Notes: generated by a model not told the origin, from the letters alone. A DNA stretch of 64,000 nucleotides from Oxynema aestuarii AP17 (GCF_012295525.1 NZ_CP051167.1:1-64000), one strand, 5' to 3'; counted from the stretch's first letter, positions 28,073 through 37,083 are shown. A program made the numbers and translations.

Positions 28073-29234
28073 TCCGATCGCCCGACTCTCCCATTGCTTG
28101 GGAATTTCCCTACTGCTCGCCGTTCCCTTCACTAGCGCCCCCGGAGCGAGTCAGCTTCCAGAATTGTCGCCACAAACAGAGCCACAGTCACAACCACAAT
28201 TACCGCTACAGTTGCGCCCCGTCCCGCCAGAGCTGGAGCAACCCGGCGATTCTCCTGGGGACACACTACGCGAACGCCCGCCATCCCCGGAAACTTTACC
28301 CACGGAAGTTGTCAATCCCGATTACCTCCTCGGTCCGGGAGATCAAATCCGAATCACCGTTTTCGATTACGAAGAATACAGTACCCCCCAAGTCGTTCTC
28401 CCCGACGGTACGATCTCCCTGCCTTCGATCGGATCGGTACAAGCTGCCGATCGCACCCCGTCCCAATTAGCACGGGAATTAACCGTCCGGCTTCAAGAAT
28501 GGCTCGTCAATCCCGTGGTCAGCATCGATCTCATGCGCCTGCGACCCGTCCGCATCAACGTCGCCGGAGAAGTCCGACGGCCCGGCCCGGTACAGTTGAG
28601 CAGTGTCACCGGATTGACCGAAAATGCCAATACCTTCGCCATCGAACTGCCCACCTTGAGTGCCGCCATTTTAAAAGCGGGTGGCGTCACGCGCAAAGCG
28701 GATATTAGCCGGATCGTTCTCACTCGCTACAGTCCCACCGGGGAGGGGCGTTCGTTCACGATCGACCTTTGGGAAACCCTATCGTCTGCCGAAGTACCGC
28801 GCGAGACGCTCTTACAAGACGGCGATGCTGTTTTTATTCCCGAGATCGAAGCGGGGGAAGGCATCGACCCGCGCCTCGTCGCTCAAAGTTCCCTGGCGCC
28901 GGAGACCGTGCGGGTGCGGGTGGTGGGACAGGTCACCCGTCCGGGAGAAATGCAAGTCCCGCCGAACAGTTCGATTTCGAGTGCGGTGGCGATCGCGGGC
29001 GGACCGACGGATAAAGCGGATTTGGCAGAAGTTAAATTTATCCGAGTCGGGGAAGATGGCAGTATTGAAGAGCAAGAAATCGATATTAGCAACTTAACCG
29101 ATAATTATCAGATCCAAGAAGGGGATGTAATTGTCGTTCCCAAAAGTACACGCGGTGAGATTGTCGAGTTTGTCGGCGATTTTATTATTCCGACGAATTT
29201 GTTAATCGATATTTTGAGAAATGGGTTCTTTTAG
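28065..29234 (+). CDS. Wza-type polysaccharide export protein (SLBB)
   Basis: 389 residues with an N-terminal signal peptide (ISLLLAVPFTSAPGASQ) and a proline/glutamine-rich linker. The poly_export domain begins at NPDYLLGPGDQIRITVFDY and continues with LPDGTISLPSIGSVQA. Two SLBB-type segments follow (VNVAGEVRRPGPVQL-like and VRVVGQVTRPGEMQVPPN). Proteins of this family form the outer-membrane or periplasmic channel for polysaccharide export together with Wzc. The C-terminus (EFVGDFIIPTNLLIDILRNG) looks amphipathic. Overlap with the Wzc gene supports one export complex. Confidence 0.92.
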   Translation: MNSPIARLSHCLGISLLLAVPFTSAPGASQLPELSPQTEPQSQPQLPLQLRPVPPELEQPGDSPGDTLRERPPSPETLPTEVVNPDYLLGPGDQIRITVFDYEEYSTPQVVLPDGTISLPSIGSVQAADRTPSQLARELTVRLQEWLVNPVVSIDLMRLRPVRINVAGEVRRPGPVQLSSVTGLTENANTFAIELPTLSAAILKAGGVTRKADISRIVLTRYSPTGEGRSFTIDLWETLSSAEVPRETLLQDGDAVFIPEIEAGEGIDPRLVAQSSLAPETVRVRVVGQVTRPGEMQVPPNSSISSAVAIAGGPTDKADLAEVKFIRVGEDGSIEEQEIDISNLTDNYQIQEGDVIVVPKSTRGEIVEFVGDFIIPTNLLIDILRNGFF

Positions 29235-29316
29235 GGAGTGGGGCGATCGCCAGACTCAAAGAGCGAAAAGATAGCTATGGCTCGATGAAAACAATTAAAA
29301 CATGAATTAAAGCCAG

Positions 29317-29342
29317 TAGGGGCGAAACAATTTTCGCCCCTA
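29317..29342. repeat. Palindromic repeat, GTAGGGGCG family
   Basis: Perfect 11-bp inverted repeat TAGGGGCGAAA / TTTCGCCCCTA with a four-base loop, after the export gene. It shares its arms with the palindromes at 33166-33193 and 45686-45713. It may also act as a terminator between the convergent export and GlsB genes. Confidence 0.7.
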
Positions 29343-29407
29343 GGTCGCAGTCAAAAAAAAATAAGGATGAGCGTGGCTCACCCTTCTAAATCCTTAATTA
29401 GGGAAGT

Positions 29408-29674
29408 TTAGGCAGATTGTTGCGTGACTAAACCCCAGACGAAAATAACGGCGATCGCGCCGAGAACGGCGGTAACAATTCCGGCAATACTCAATCCCGT
29501 TGCGGCGGAACTGACCCCCAAGACAGTTTTACCAATCCAGCCTCCAACTAACGCACCGAGGATTCCCAAGCCAGTAGTGGCTAAAAATCCACCGCCTTGT
29601 TTGCCGGGATAAATGAGTTTTGCTAAAGCTCCAGCAATGAGTCCTAAAATAATCCAAGATAGAAGGCTAATCAT
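29408..29674 (-). CDS. GlsB/YeaQ/YmgE-family stress-response membrane protein
   Basis: 88-residue protein with three hydrophobic stretches. The sequence ISLLSWIILGLIAGALAKLI, then PGKQGGGFLATTGLGILGA and LVGGWIGKTV is the transglycosylase-associated (GlsB/YeaQ/YmgE) family signature. These small inner-membrane proteins are linked to stress or acid responses in other bacteria; the biochemical role is not known. It is convergent with the polysaccharide export gene. Confidence 0.9.
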   Translation of the reverse strand: MISLLSWIILGLIAGALAKLIYPGKQGGGFLATTGLGILGALVGGWIGKTVLGVSSAATGLSIAGIVTAVLGAIAVIFVWGLVTQQSA

Positions 29675-29754
29675 AAATTTAAGCTCCTTTATTCAAATTC
29701 TATTACTTTGGCCGACACATTCCTAAGCTATCAATTTTAAGTGGGGTTGACCAT

Positions 29755-30006
29755 CTATCTAGAGGCAGAACAATCGAGATCGACTTGAAAAAATAAGCGA
29801 TTGCCGTCTTTCTTTAGATAGAACTCTAGATAGAAACAGGGGCGACAGATCGCCTGACTCGCCATTTCGCTAAAATATCGAGCGATTTTGAATTCTAGGG
29901 CTTGGGCGATCGCCGATTGACCAAGCTGACGACCCTCGACGGCGATCCGCCCGCGATCGAGCGATTCGAGGATGATGGGAGAATCTAGAAGCGATCGTCT
30001 ACCCAC
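29755..30006 (-). CDS. Hypothetical protein
   Basis: 83 codons from a GTG at 30006. The central part (QLGQSAIAQALEFKIARYFS, then ASQAICRPCFYLEFYLKKDG) has ordinary amino acid composition and could be a genuine small soluble protein, but I do not recognise a family. No good ribosome-binding site precedes the GTG. It lies between the GlsB-type gene and the divergent TPR gene. Confidence 0.4.
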   Translation of the reverse strand: MGRRSLLDSPIILESLDRGRIAVEGRQLGQSAIAQALEFKIARYFSEMASQAICRPCFYLEFYLKKDGNRLFFQVDLDCSASR

Positions 30007-30099
30007 TCAGATCCAGAATCGAACATCAATCGAAAATCTAAAATCGAATTACACTAGATTGAAGTTTTTGTTTAAAGTTACAAGCTCAAATCTAAATTT

Positions 30100-32013
30100 A
30101 TGACCGAATCTACTTCTCTAAGCGATCGCTATCTCGAACTGATCGATCGCATCGTCGAAATGACCCTCAAAGGTAAAGTTCGCTCGAAAGAACAAGTTTA
30201 TCAAATGCTCTTGCGCGAGATCGATCGCGGAACCGGGGAAATCTTCGAGCGATGTTTGAGCGATCGCCTCAATCGCGTGGGATGGCAACTGAAAAAGGAA
30301 ACGGACGAGTTAAAACAAGCGAAAGCCAATCGGCAACTGCGCGCCTTGCAGACCGTCGAAAAAGAGTGGGAACGCTGGCAAAAAGAAAATCGAGTTTCGG
30401 CGGCGATCGCCGCCATTTGCGATCGTCTCGAAGCCGCTTCCCCGGAGGATTGCCTCACCGTTGTTTTGGAGGCGATCGATCCCAATCAAGCCGAGATTTT
30501 AACCTTAGAACAAATCCGGGAAGTTGCCAAAACCTTAATGCAAAAAAGTGAAAAGATCGCCGACGAAGAGACGCGATCGCAACTGCAACAGATCGCCGCC
30601 GGACTGCAAAGCGGTTTAAAATCCTGGTCGCAAATCGAACCCCATCTCGTCAGTTGGATTTACGATCGCGGACGCGGACAACTCGGATTCGGCGGCGTTC
30701 CCGGACAAGATGGACCGTGGGCCACTTGGGAAAAACAAGTCGATAGTTCCTTGGCGCGCGATCTGTTCCGTCACCTTTCCTTCGATCGTCCGATCGCCGA
30801 TCTCGTCCAAGGGCGCGATCGCGTGGAAATCTCCGATTTTTTGCAATTAGTCTTGATTTTGCGCGATTTACAACTGGGTTTAGTCACCTGGTTTGACAAA
30901 ATGGTTTACGACTCCAAAATCGGCGCGAAACTGTCGATTGCCACCTATCTGACCTTTGCGACGATCTGGTCCCAACTCGGTCACGGCTTTCAGAGTCAAA
31001 CGACGGTCAGTTCCACCACCCGCGATCGCGCCGTCCGCGCCTGTTTTCAAATGACCTTGCAAATTTTGCGCGCCTTCGCCGGACGGGAGTATTTCCCCCT
31101 CTACGGCGGAATTTTTGCCGCCTTTAGCGGAGATTATTTGCGCGGCGCCTTGCAATATCTAGACGCACCGCTCAAACACGCGGAAGGAACCGAGGAAAAA
31201 GCCCGGATTTTGACCCTGTTAGGCTATTCCATGCGTACCATCGGACAGTACGATCGCGCGATCGCCTTTCACCGCGAAAGCTTGGAGATCGCGCGCTCCG
31301 AAGGCGATCGTGTATGTGAGATTGCCAACCTGAATCACCTAAGTCGCACTCACGTGAGCCGCAAAGAGTACGGCGAGGCGATCGCCTACAGTCAGCAAGC
31401 ATTAGTTTTAGCCCGTCAGGGGGGCGATCGTTTGGGCGAAGCCAACGCCCTCGCCAATTTAGGCTTTAGCGAGGTCTTCCAAGCGCGCCAGCGAGAAGAA
31501 CTCAACCCGGACGTTTACGAAAGTGCGGTCAACTACTTGGAACAAGCCTTGCAATTGTTAGAGCGTTTGGGAGATAACTTCGCCGCCAATTCGGCCTTGC
31601 GCCAAAGTCAAGCCCTATGTTTTAGCAGTTTGGGGATTGCTTACGTGACCGTCGATCGCCATCAGGAGGCGATCGCCCATCTCGAACGAGCTTGGCAATC
31701 GGCACAAATTTCCGGCGACCTATATTTACAAGGGTTAACTTTAAGCTATTTAGCCCGCGCTTATTACCATCAAAATGACCTTCCAAAAACCATTTTTACC
31801 GGGTCGTTGGGGATGTATTTGCTAGAGCAAATTGAGGCGGTAGAATGGCGCGCGATCGCCGGATTGTTGACCGTGGTGCAAGGACAACTGAGTGCGGAAG
31901 GTTTCCAGGAAACTTTGCAACAATTGCGCTCTCAATTCCTCCCCGCGATCGGGGTCGATGGCTACGATTACATTCCAGAATTATTGCAAAAATATCGGGA
32001 ATTTTTGGAGTAA
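30100..32013 (+). CDS. Tetratricopeptide-repeat protein of unknown function
   Basis: 637 residues, no signal peptide or membrane span. The N-terminal half (about 1-345) is helical, charged and specific to this type of cyanobacterial protein; I do not recognise a catalytic domain in it. The C-terminal half contains about five TPR-like repeats, for example LLGYSMRTIGQYDRAIAFHR, LNHLSRTHVSRKEYGEAIAY, LANLGFSEVFQARQ and LGIAYVTVDRHQEAIAHLER. TPR arrays usually bind peptides or assemble complexes. Neighbours give no functional clue. Confidence 0.75.
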   Translation: MTESTSLSDRYLELIDRIVEMTLKGKVRSKEQVYQMLLREIDRGTGEIFERCLSDRLNRVGWQLKKETDELKQAKANRQLRALQTVEKEWERWQKENRVSAAIAAICDRLEAASPEDCLTVVLEAIDPNQAEILTLEQIREVAKTLMQKSEKIADEETRSQLQQIAAGLQSGLKSWSQIEPHLVSWIYDRGRGQLGFGGVPGQDGPWATWEKQVDSSLARDLFRHLSFDRPIADLVQGRDRVEISDFLQLVLILRDLQLGLVTWFDKMVYDSKIGAKLSIATYLTFATIWSQLGHGFQSQTTVSSTTRDRAVRACFQMTLQILRAFAGREYFPLYGGIFAAFSGDYLRGALQYLDAPLKHAEGTEEKARILTLLGYSMRTIGQYDRAIAFHRESLEIARSEGDRVCEIANLNHLSRTHVSRKEYGEAIAYSQQALVLARQGGDRLGEANALANLGFSEVFQARQREELNPDVYESAVNYLEQALQLLERLGDNFAANSALRQSQALCFSSLGIAYVTVDRHQEAIAHLERAWQSAQISGDLYLQGLTLSYLARAYYHQNDLPKTIFTGSLGMYLLEQIEAVEWRAIAGLLTVVQGQLSAEGFQETLQQLRSQFLPAIGVDGYDYIPELLQKYREFLE

Positions 32014-32102
32014 TACGGTTTTTGGCATTGGAAATTGGGGGAGTTGAGAATCGGAAATTCGTATAAAAGCGTCCAGTTTTTGACTCCTGAAACTCTTGAA
32101 AT

Positions 32103-32121
32103 GGCGGGCAAGATGCCCGCC
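32103..32121. repeat. Dispersed GCGGGC-AAGAT-GCCCGC hairpin
   Basis: Perfect eight-base arms GGCGGGCA/TGCCCGCC with a three-base loop, 90 bases after the TPR gene. A close relative lies at 59269-59287 after rsmB. Both follow gene ends, so they may serve as terminators or be dispersed repeats. Confidence 0.65.
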
Positions 32122-32201
32122 CCAGAGAACGTTTCGCACTTCCCTTTTATCGATCGCCTCTGGCCTCTTCCCTGTTGTTTTTGCTCCACTCACTCCCTAA
32201 C

Positions 32202-32822
32202 TTAGGGTTCCACAATCACCGGAGTCCCGACATCAACTTGAGCGTATAAACTCAAAATATCCTTGTTGTACATGCGAATACAACCGTGAGAAACAGCCTG
32301 TCCGATTAAACTTTCATTGGGGGTTCCGTGAAAGCCGATCGAGTCCTTTCCATCGGTCCAGAAGCCGATCCAACGTGCGCCCAAGGGGTTGTCCGGACCG
32401 GGATAAACCAGTTCCCCCGTCCAGGGATGTTCCCAAATCGGATCCCGTAACATTTGAATCACTTGAAAACTTCCGGTCGGCGTTTCCCATCCTGTTTTTC
32501 CGACGGCGATCGGATAACTCGTAGCGACTTTTTCGTTACGGTAAACGTAAACGCGACGTTCGCTTAATTTAATCACCAATCGAGTCGTTCCCAGACGATA
32601 GGAGTCGCGATAATGTTCCTCAAAAGGAATAAATTTTGAGTAGTCGCCGAGGGGAGGTAATTGGGGGTTGTAATCTGTTAGGGGGATATTGGCTGTTGCC
32701 AGGCGATCGCCCGCCTCGCGATCGGTCTGGGCCCGAGCCGAATCTAGCCCCGATAGCAACAGAAATAGGGCGGTGAAACTCAAGCCAAGCCAACGTTGAA
32801 ATAGAAATTCTCCTCGCACCAT
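32202..32822 (-). CDS. L,D-transpeptidase (YkuD domain)
   Basis: 206-residue exported enzyme with a signal peptide (WLGLSFTALFLLLSGLDSARA). The YkuD domain spans about 80-205 and shows RLVIKLSERRVYVYRNEKV, the His165 of FHGTPNE and the catalytic SHGCIRM with His179 and Cys181. L,D-transpeptidases make 3-3 cross-links or attach proteins to peptidoglycan in the periplasm. It appears to be a single-gene unit, convergent with the TPR gene. Confidence 0.94.
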   Translation of the reverse strand: MVRGEFLFQRWLGLSFTALFLLLSGLDSARAQTDREAGDRLATANIPLTDYNPQLPPLGDYSKFIPFEEHYRDSYRLGTTRLVIKLSERRVYVYRNEKVATSYPIAVGKTGWETPTGSFQVIQMLRDPIWEHPWTGELVYPGPDNPLGARWIGFWTDGKDSIGFHGTPNESLIGQAVSHGCIRMYNKDILSLYAQVDVGTPVIVEP

Positions 32823-33387
32823 TTTTAATGATTTTTAATCCTTAACAATCTATTCCAATCTATTTCGAGAAAACCTGATAGTATTATACCTGAGTATTTT
32901 CAGGGTTCCGGTTTAAGCCGGATGCCCAAGAAAAGTACCAAAAAAATCAAAAGATTTACAGGGTTGCTCTGACAACAGTCTATATCTCTGGATAGATTAC
33001 AACTGGAAGCGGGGACGACTAGGCTGTTGCCAAGGTTCCACGTCGATTCAGTATTCTTAACACGAAAGCTGTCGATCTCCCGCGATCGGGGAATAGCTGT
33101 CCAGAACGTTTATCTTGAAGTCAGCACCCCGCTTTAAAGAGACGGGGCTTCGTGCCTCTCCTTTCGTAGGGGCGTTTCGCGAAACGCCCCTACCCAGCCT
33201 AGGCGAGGCGCTATGACGCCGTGCACTTTAGGCGGCTCCGGCTAACAGGAGCGAGCGAAAACTGCACCTCTTTTCGCTCCCCCCCCCCACGAGGGGACGG
33301 CGGTTAAAACCGCCCGTATCGTTTTTCCTCCCTGCGCTAAAGCGACAGGGTTTCCAAACAAGAGCGAAGATTTTCCGTGAGGATGTT
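32823..33387. other. Repeat-rich intergenic region
   Basis: 565 bases between divergent genes, with no coding frame. The left part holds a short CCGG-TTTAA-CCGG hairpin near 32908 and AT-rich sequence likely to contain both promoters. The right part holds the dispersed repeat at 33119-33193 and a run of about ten C residues near 33280. Confidence 0.55.
33119..33193 (-). repeat. Dispersed 75-bp repeat, IS right-end-like
   Basis: Begins GTCAGCACCCCGC, contains a CCCCG/CGGGG hairpin with GGGGCTTC, and ends in a perfect 28-base palindrome at 33166-33193 (half-site GTAGGGGCGTTTCG). The same arrangement recurs in opposite orientation at 45686-45763. The hairpin followed by a TGCTGAC-like end resembles the right ends of IS200/IS605 elements, without any transposase gene nearby. 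Confidence 0.7.
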
Positions 33388-34005
33388 ATGCGGATTAAAA
33401 ACATGAAAGTCTTAACGGGTAGCGTGCTGTCGCTGGCCTTTTGCGTCGCTACGGTCGCTCCGGCGATGGCGCGTCCCGTGGTTGAAGGGCGTCAAGCGCA
33501 ACTGGTCGCCCAAACGGACATGATGCCGAACGAAATGGTACGCGGTACGATTCAAAGTATTCGCAACGATCAAGTCACCTTAGAATTGCCGAACGGCGAA
33601 ACGCGGGTGGTCGAAATCTCCGAAGACGAGCGCGATCGCCTCGGGATCCTTCCCGGGATGACCATCGAAGTGATGATGGACGACACGGGGGATCGAGTCG
33701 CTCAAGTGCGCGTAATCGATCCGACGATGGGGAACGACTCGACGGTGAACCGGACGACGACCACGAGAACGACCACGACGACGAGCGCCCCTCGGATGAT
33801 GCGCGTCGATGGCGAAGTGATTTCGTGCGACGGAACCACCTTGCAACTGCGCTTGAATGACGGCACCATCGAAAGCTATGCCGTGACTCCGGCTCAGTGT
33901 GACGAAACCTGGCTGCGTCCGGGAACGCGAGTCATCTTAGAAACCGACGAGCGCAAAGTGGTCAACAATATCGAACAGCCTCAACCCGTGCGCGCCCTCT
34001 GGTAA
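33388..34005 (+). CDS. Secreted hypothetical protein
   Basis: 205 residues with a signal peptide (MKVLTGSVLSLAFCVATVAPAMA, cleavage after AMA near residue 28). The mature protein has two similar beta-rich segments, MVRGTIQSIRNDQVTLELPN and MRVDGEVISCDGTTLQLRLN, each followed by a pH- or Pro-rich LGILPGM/WLRPGT-type turn. They are joined by a threonine-rich linker (about 118-135). This looks like a duplicated small beta domain, but no function is recognised. A strong terminator follows. Confidence 0.75.
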   Translation: MRIKNMKVLTGSVLSLAFCVATVAPAMARPVVEGRQAQLVAQTDMMPNEMVRGTIQSIRNDQVTLELPNGETRVVEISEDERDRLGILPGMTIEVMMDDTGDRVAQVRVIDPTMGNDSTVNRTTTTRTTTTTSAPRMMRVDGEVISCDGTTLQLRLNDGTIESYAVTPAQCDETWLRPGTRVILETDERKVVNNIEQPQPVRALW

Positions 34006-34033
34006 AGCCGAAAGGTTGTTAACAAGATTGCTT

Positions 34034-34070
34034 AAAAACGATGTCCTTGAAGATGGGGACATCGTTTTTT
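34034..34070. terminator. Bidirectional rho-independent terminator
   Basis: 13-bp stem AAAAACGATGTCC / GGACATCGTTTTT with a ten-base loop, flanked by A and T tracts. It lies between convergent genes (secreted protein on plus, SGNH-like protein on minus) and can terminate both. Confidence 0.85.
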
Positions 34071-34107
34071 TAGGGGGTGGCGATCGCCCCAGATTGCCCC
34101 GCAGCGA

Positions 34108-35625
34108 CTAAGAACCGGGTTGGGGCCAGGGAATGTAAGCATCGGCAGCCAAAGCGCGGGCGACGGCGGCGGCCCCGTAACGGTTGAGGTGACTGGGATC
34201 GGCGAAATAGTCGTTTCGCATCAAACGGTTTTGGGTCGAGAGGTCGCGCCAGAGAAAGGCGCGTTGACTGGCTTGACGCATGTACTGGCGGAACTGAACC
34301 TCGCGCCATTCCCGGGTGGGGTCGAGATAGTCCCAGGTCACGGGAAGATTGACGATCGTCATCGGGATTCGACGCGATCGCGCGAATTGGGTGACAGCTT
34401 TCAACGCCGCATCTTGAGATCCGCCGAGATAAAAACCCGCATAGTCGCCGTCGTAAGCGCCGGGAACCCGAGGAAAATTGCGATAGTAGCGGGTCGGGTC
34501 GAAGCGGGTGGCAACACTGAGAAAGCCGTTGGCGTCGATCGCCCGTTCCACGGGAATCGCCCGCGCCAGGGTCGTGACCGCGACCGGATCGCGAAATTCG
34601 ACGAATTGGGCTTGAGGAACTGACGCCAGTTTGACCGGGGCGATCGCGCCGTCGTCTGCTTTCAACGAGTCTCCTTTAAAAGTTGCGGACCGTTCGAGAT
34701 CCTCAGACAGCGCCGTAGCGAGGCGATCGCCCGCCACCGCGTCGCCGAGACTGGGGCGCACCCCAGAGACGAGCAATTGATAGCCCGGAGACGCGACAAT
34801 CTCGTTATAGGTGCGATCGAGCCGACCGCTATTAAAGGCGCGGACTCCATCGGCCCAGAGAATCATCTTCGGGAGGCGATCGGGGCCGAGCAGTTTTTGT
34901 AATTTAAAATTAACCACCTGGGCCGTCGCGCCATTAATACTGAAATTAAAAATCTTCAACCCCGGTTTTCCTCGCGCCGCGAGAGCTTGTTGTAACGCTT
35001 GCGGATCGACCCCCTGCAAGGCGCGGGAACTGCCGACAATGAGGACGTCGGGGGGACCGATCGCCGCCGAATAAGACAAATACAGTTCGAGTTGGGTGTC
35101 GAGGACCGTCGAACCAAACGTGGGATAGTACAGGGAAGAACTGCGCGCCGTCTGTTGTTGGGCGTAAGCCAGATAGCGCATGTACTCTTGCACCTTTTTC
35201 TGAGCAAAAGCGCGCTTGGGACTTTCCGGCGGAACCGACTGCATCCAGTAAATCGCCTGCAACCAGGCTTTCGCCACTTCGTCCCATTGGGCCGCCGAAC
35301 TGGCGGTTTGAGCTAAATTCGCCGCCCGAGTCGCCGCACTGACCGCCTCCCCAAACGGATCGGCGCTGTTGGGAAAACCGACATTTTGGGCGAGTTGAAA
35401 CAACGACGGCGTAGACGCGGCAGCATTGAAGCCTTCCGACGGCGAACACCCGGTGCAAAGGGCGATCGCCGCGATCGCCGCCACCCGCTCGAACCAACGT
35501 AACCCTTTAGGCTTGACAGGCTCGCCGCCGTGGAAGGGCGGCGATTCCCCAACCTCACGATTGGGGTTCCTACTTCCTTGTCTTCGGAGTTGTTCGCAGT
35601 TGCTTTTCGGAACAATGTCTTTCAA
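34108..35625 (-). CDS. SGNH/DUF1574-like lipoprotein with helical N-terminal module
   Basis: 505 codons from ATG 35625; the native start is uncertain. Residues 48-60 (VAAIAAIALCTGC, after the basic KPKGLRWFER) look like a lipoprotein signal peptide with lipobox Cys60. Residues 1-37 are read from an IS right-end-like hairpin pair, so the gene start seems rebuilt on mobile DNA; GTG at 35484 is the only later start. A helical module lies at 90-161. The catalytic-like domain has VLIVGSSRALQGVDP (SGNH block I Ser) and DPSHLNRYGA (Asp/His block), with VKFKLQKL-type middle blocks, as in cyanobacterial DUF1574-like proteins. It is probably exported and may act on acyl groups; the substrate is unknown. 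Confidence 0.7.
   Translation of the reverse strand: MKDIVPKSNCEQLRRQGSRNPNREVGESPPFHGGEPVKPKGLRWFERVAAIAAIALCTGCSPSEGFNAAASTPSLFQLAQNVGFPNSADPFGEAVSAATRAANLAQTASSAAQWDEVAKAWLQAIYWMQSVPPESPKRAFAQKKVQEYMRYLAYAQQQTARSSSLYYPTFGSTVLDTQLELYLSYSAAIGPPDVLIVGSSRALQGVDPQALQQALAARGKPGLKIFNFSINGATAQVVNFKLQKLLGPDRLPKMILWADGVRAFNSGRLDRTYNEIVASPGYQLLVSGVRPSLGDAVAGDRLATALSEDLERSATFKGDSLKADDGAIAPVKLASVPQAQFVEFRDPVAVTTLARAIPVERAIDANGFLSVATRFDPTRYYRNFPRVPGAYDGDYAGFYLGGSQDAALKAVTQFARSRRIPMTIVNLPVTWDYLDPTREWREVQFRQYMRQASQRAFLWRDLSTQNRLMRNDYFADPSHLNRYGAAAVARALAADAYIPWPQPGS
35514..35600 (-). mobile_element. Orphan IS200/IS605 right-end-like relic
   Basis: Read on the minus strand, a hairpin with CCCCAA/TTGGGG arms (35547-35566) is followed by CGCCGCC/GGCGGCG arms (35523-35543) and then GAGCCTGTCAAG. 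This hairpin-hairpin-GTCAA layout matches the right end of the tnpB element near 56.07-56.2 kb. No tnpB frame remains. The relic forms the first codons of the SGNH-like gene. Confidence 0.55.
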
Positions 35626-35851
35626 GTCTTACACTCACTCCACAGGCTGTAACGGTGTGTCCCACCACCCAAAAGATTGGATTCGGTCGGCATGTTGGCT
35701 GAAGTCCATCTTAACAAAGCCCAAGGGCCTGTCCCGAGCGAAACCGAAGGGGGACGGGGATTTCAATTCCGAAATTTTCGATCGCGCCCGATCCCGACCG
35801 GGTCGCCTCGGACAGGGGCACGAACGACCTGCAATCGCAGTTGAGATCGCC

Positions 35852-36835
35852 TCAGCGATCGGATTTAATGCGATCGATCTCATTTTGCAGGCGTTCGATT
35901 TCTTGCCGCAATTGCTCGACTCGTTCGCCACGGGGCGATCGCCCTTCGGAAGGCGTCGCCTCCACGTCCACGGACCCTCGGGACCCTTCCCGGCGGTAGT
36001 TCCCGGCGCGAATTTGGGCGTATTCGTTGGAATTAGCCCAATCGCGCAAGTAGGTAATCCGTTCGACCGTAAACGGATGGGTCATAAACACCCCTTGGGA
36101 AATATTGTTATAGAGGAAAAATTTATAAACCTGATTGAGTCCGTCCTCGTCGAGATGTTGGTAGCGTTCCGACTGACGCACCAACTCGTCGAGAGAGCAT
36201 TCGTGGGCGTAGCGGGTCGAACCGCCTGCCATGCGCATCATCGTGTGCATCACCGGATTTAAGTCATCGACCACTAACAACGCCGCGCGATCGGCAGACA
36301 GTTCGGCTTTACGCAACCATTCGTAAAACGCCAAGACCAAACTGGTACTGACAATGCGGCTCATTCCCATCGTCAGGTCGGCGAGGAAAAAGGTAGCGCT
36401 AATCGCCCAAGTGGCCATTTGCATTAAGGTGGTGTGACCGCATTTAATATGGCCGAGTTCGTGGGCGATGGTGGCGCGCAGTTGGTCTTCTTCGAGTAAA
36501 TCGAGCAACCCGGTATTTAAAACCATATAGGGATAATCCTGACCCAAAGCGTAAGCGTTGGCGAGGGGAGTTTGGGAAATAAATAAATTCGGTTCCGGGT
36601 AAATGTCGAGGTCGCGCACGCATTCGCGAAAAATGCGATAAATACTCGAATATTGGCGCGGTCCGACTTGAATGCTATTGCCCATCAAAAAGACGTATTG
36701 CGGGCGTTCGACTAAAAATTCGATAAATTTACGGGCGACCAGATCGAATCCGGGAATACTACGCAAACTTTGCTCGGCTTCGCGATCGAGGGGATGGCGA
36801 AAGGCTTCGCTGGAAATTCCGGTATAAGTAGGCAT
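35852..36835 (-). CDS. M48-family zinc metalloprotease
   Basis: 327 residues. The zinc site HELGH is at 125-129, with the third ligand Glu178 in RKAELSADRAALL, the pattern of M48 (HtpX/Ste24-like) peptidases. The hydrophobic segment 137-155 after the HExxH helix may touch or cross the membrane. The C-terminal tail is a charged coiled coil (EQLRQEIERLQNEIDRIKSD). Such enzymes degrade misfolded membrane proteins. A gene with a helical module follows on each side, which could reflect functional association, but there is no shared operon. Confidence 0.9.
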   Translation of the reverse strand: MPTYTGISSEAFRHPLDREAEQSLRSIPGFDLVARKFIEFLVERPQYVFLMGNSIQVGPRQYSSIYRIFRECVRDLDIYPEPNLFISQTPLANAYALGQDYPYMVLNTGLLDLLEEDQLRATIAHELGHIKCGHTTLMQMATWAISATFFLADLTMGMSRIVSTSLVLAFYEWLRKAELSADRAALLVVDDLNPVMHTMMRMAGGSTRYAHECSLDELVRQSERYQHLDEDGLNQVYKFFLYNNISQGVFMTHPFTVERITYLRDWANSNEYAQIRAGNYRREGSRGSVDVEATPSEGRSPRGERVEQLRQEIERLQNEIDRIKSDR

Positions 36836-36871
36836 GTTAACAAATTGAGGTGATCCTTTGGGATCGTAACT

Positions 36872-36892
36872 ATTTTAGATTTTAGATTTTGG
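36872..36892. repeat. TTTTAGA heptamer run
   Basis: Three tandem TTTTAGA-type units in the spacer between the divergent protease and hypothetical genes, the same family as the repeat after dnaA. Confidence 0.65.
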
Positions 36893-37083
36893 AGTTGGGA
36901 TTGAGGGTTTGGATCGCCGGAAATCGGCCCGCGTCGCTGTTGAGAGCTTTCCCTATTTGGATTGCGGGAGTCAACGGTTTCGCGATCGCCGATCCGATAC
37001 GCTATATTCCTACATATTGCCAATCCCAAACCGTATAATTGCAACAGCCAGACTTGAAACCTCTTCAAACGATCGAGCAGAAC

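Noticed and set aside
33275-33292. Run of about ten C residues as a phase-variation tract
   Set aside because: It lies in non-coding repeat-rich DNA about 100 bases from the next start codon and is not within a reading frame.
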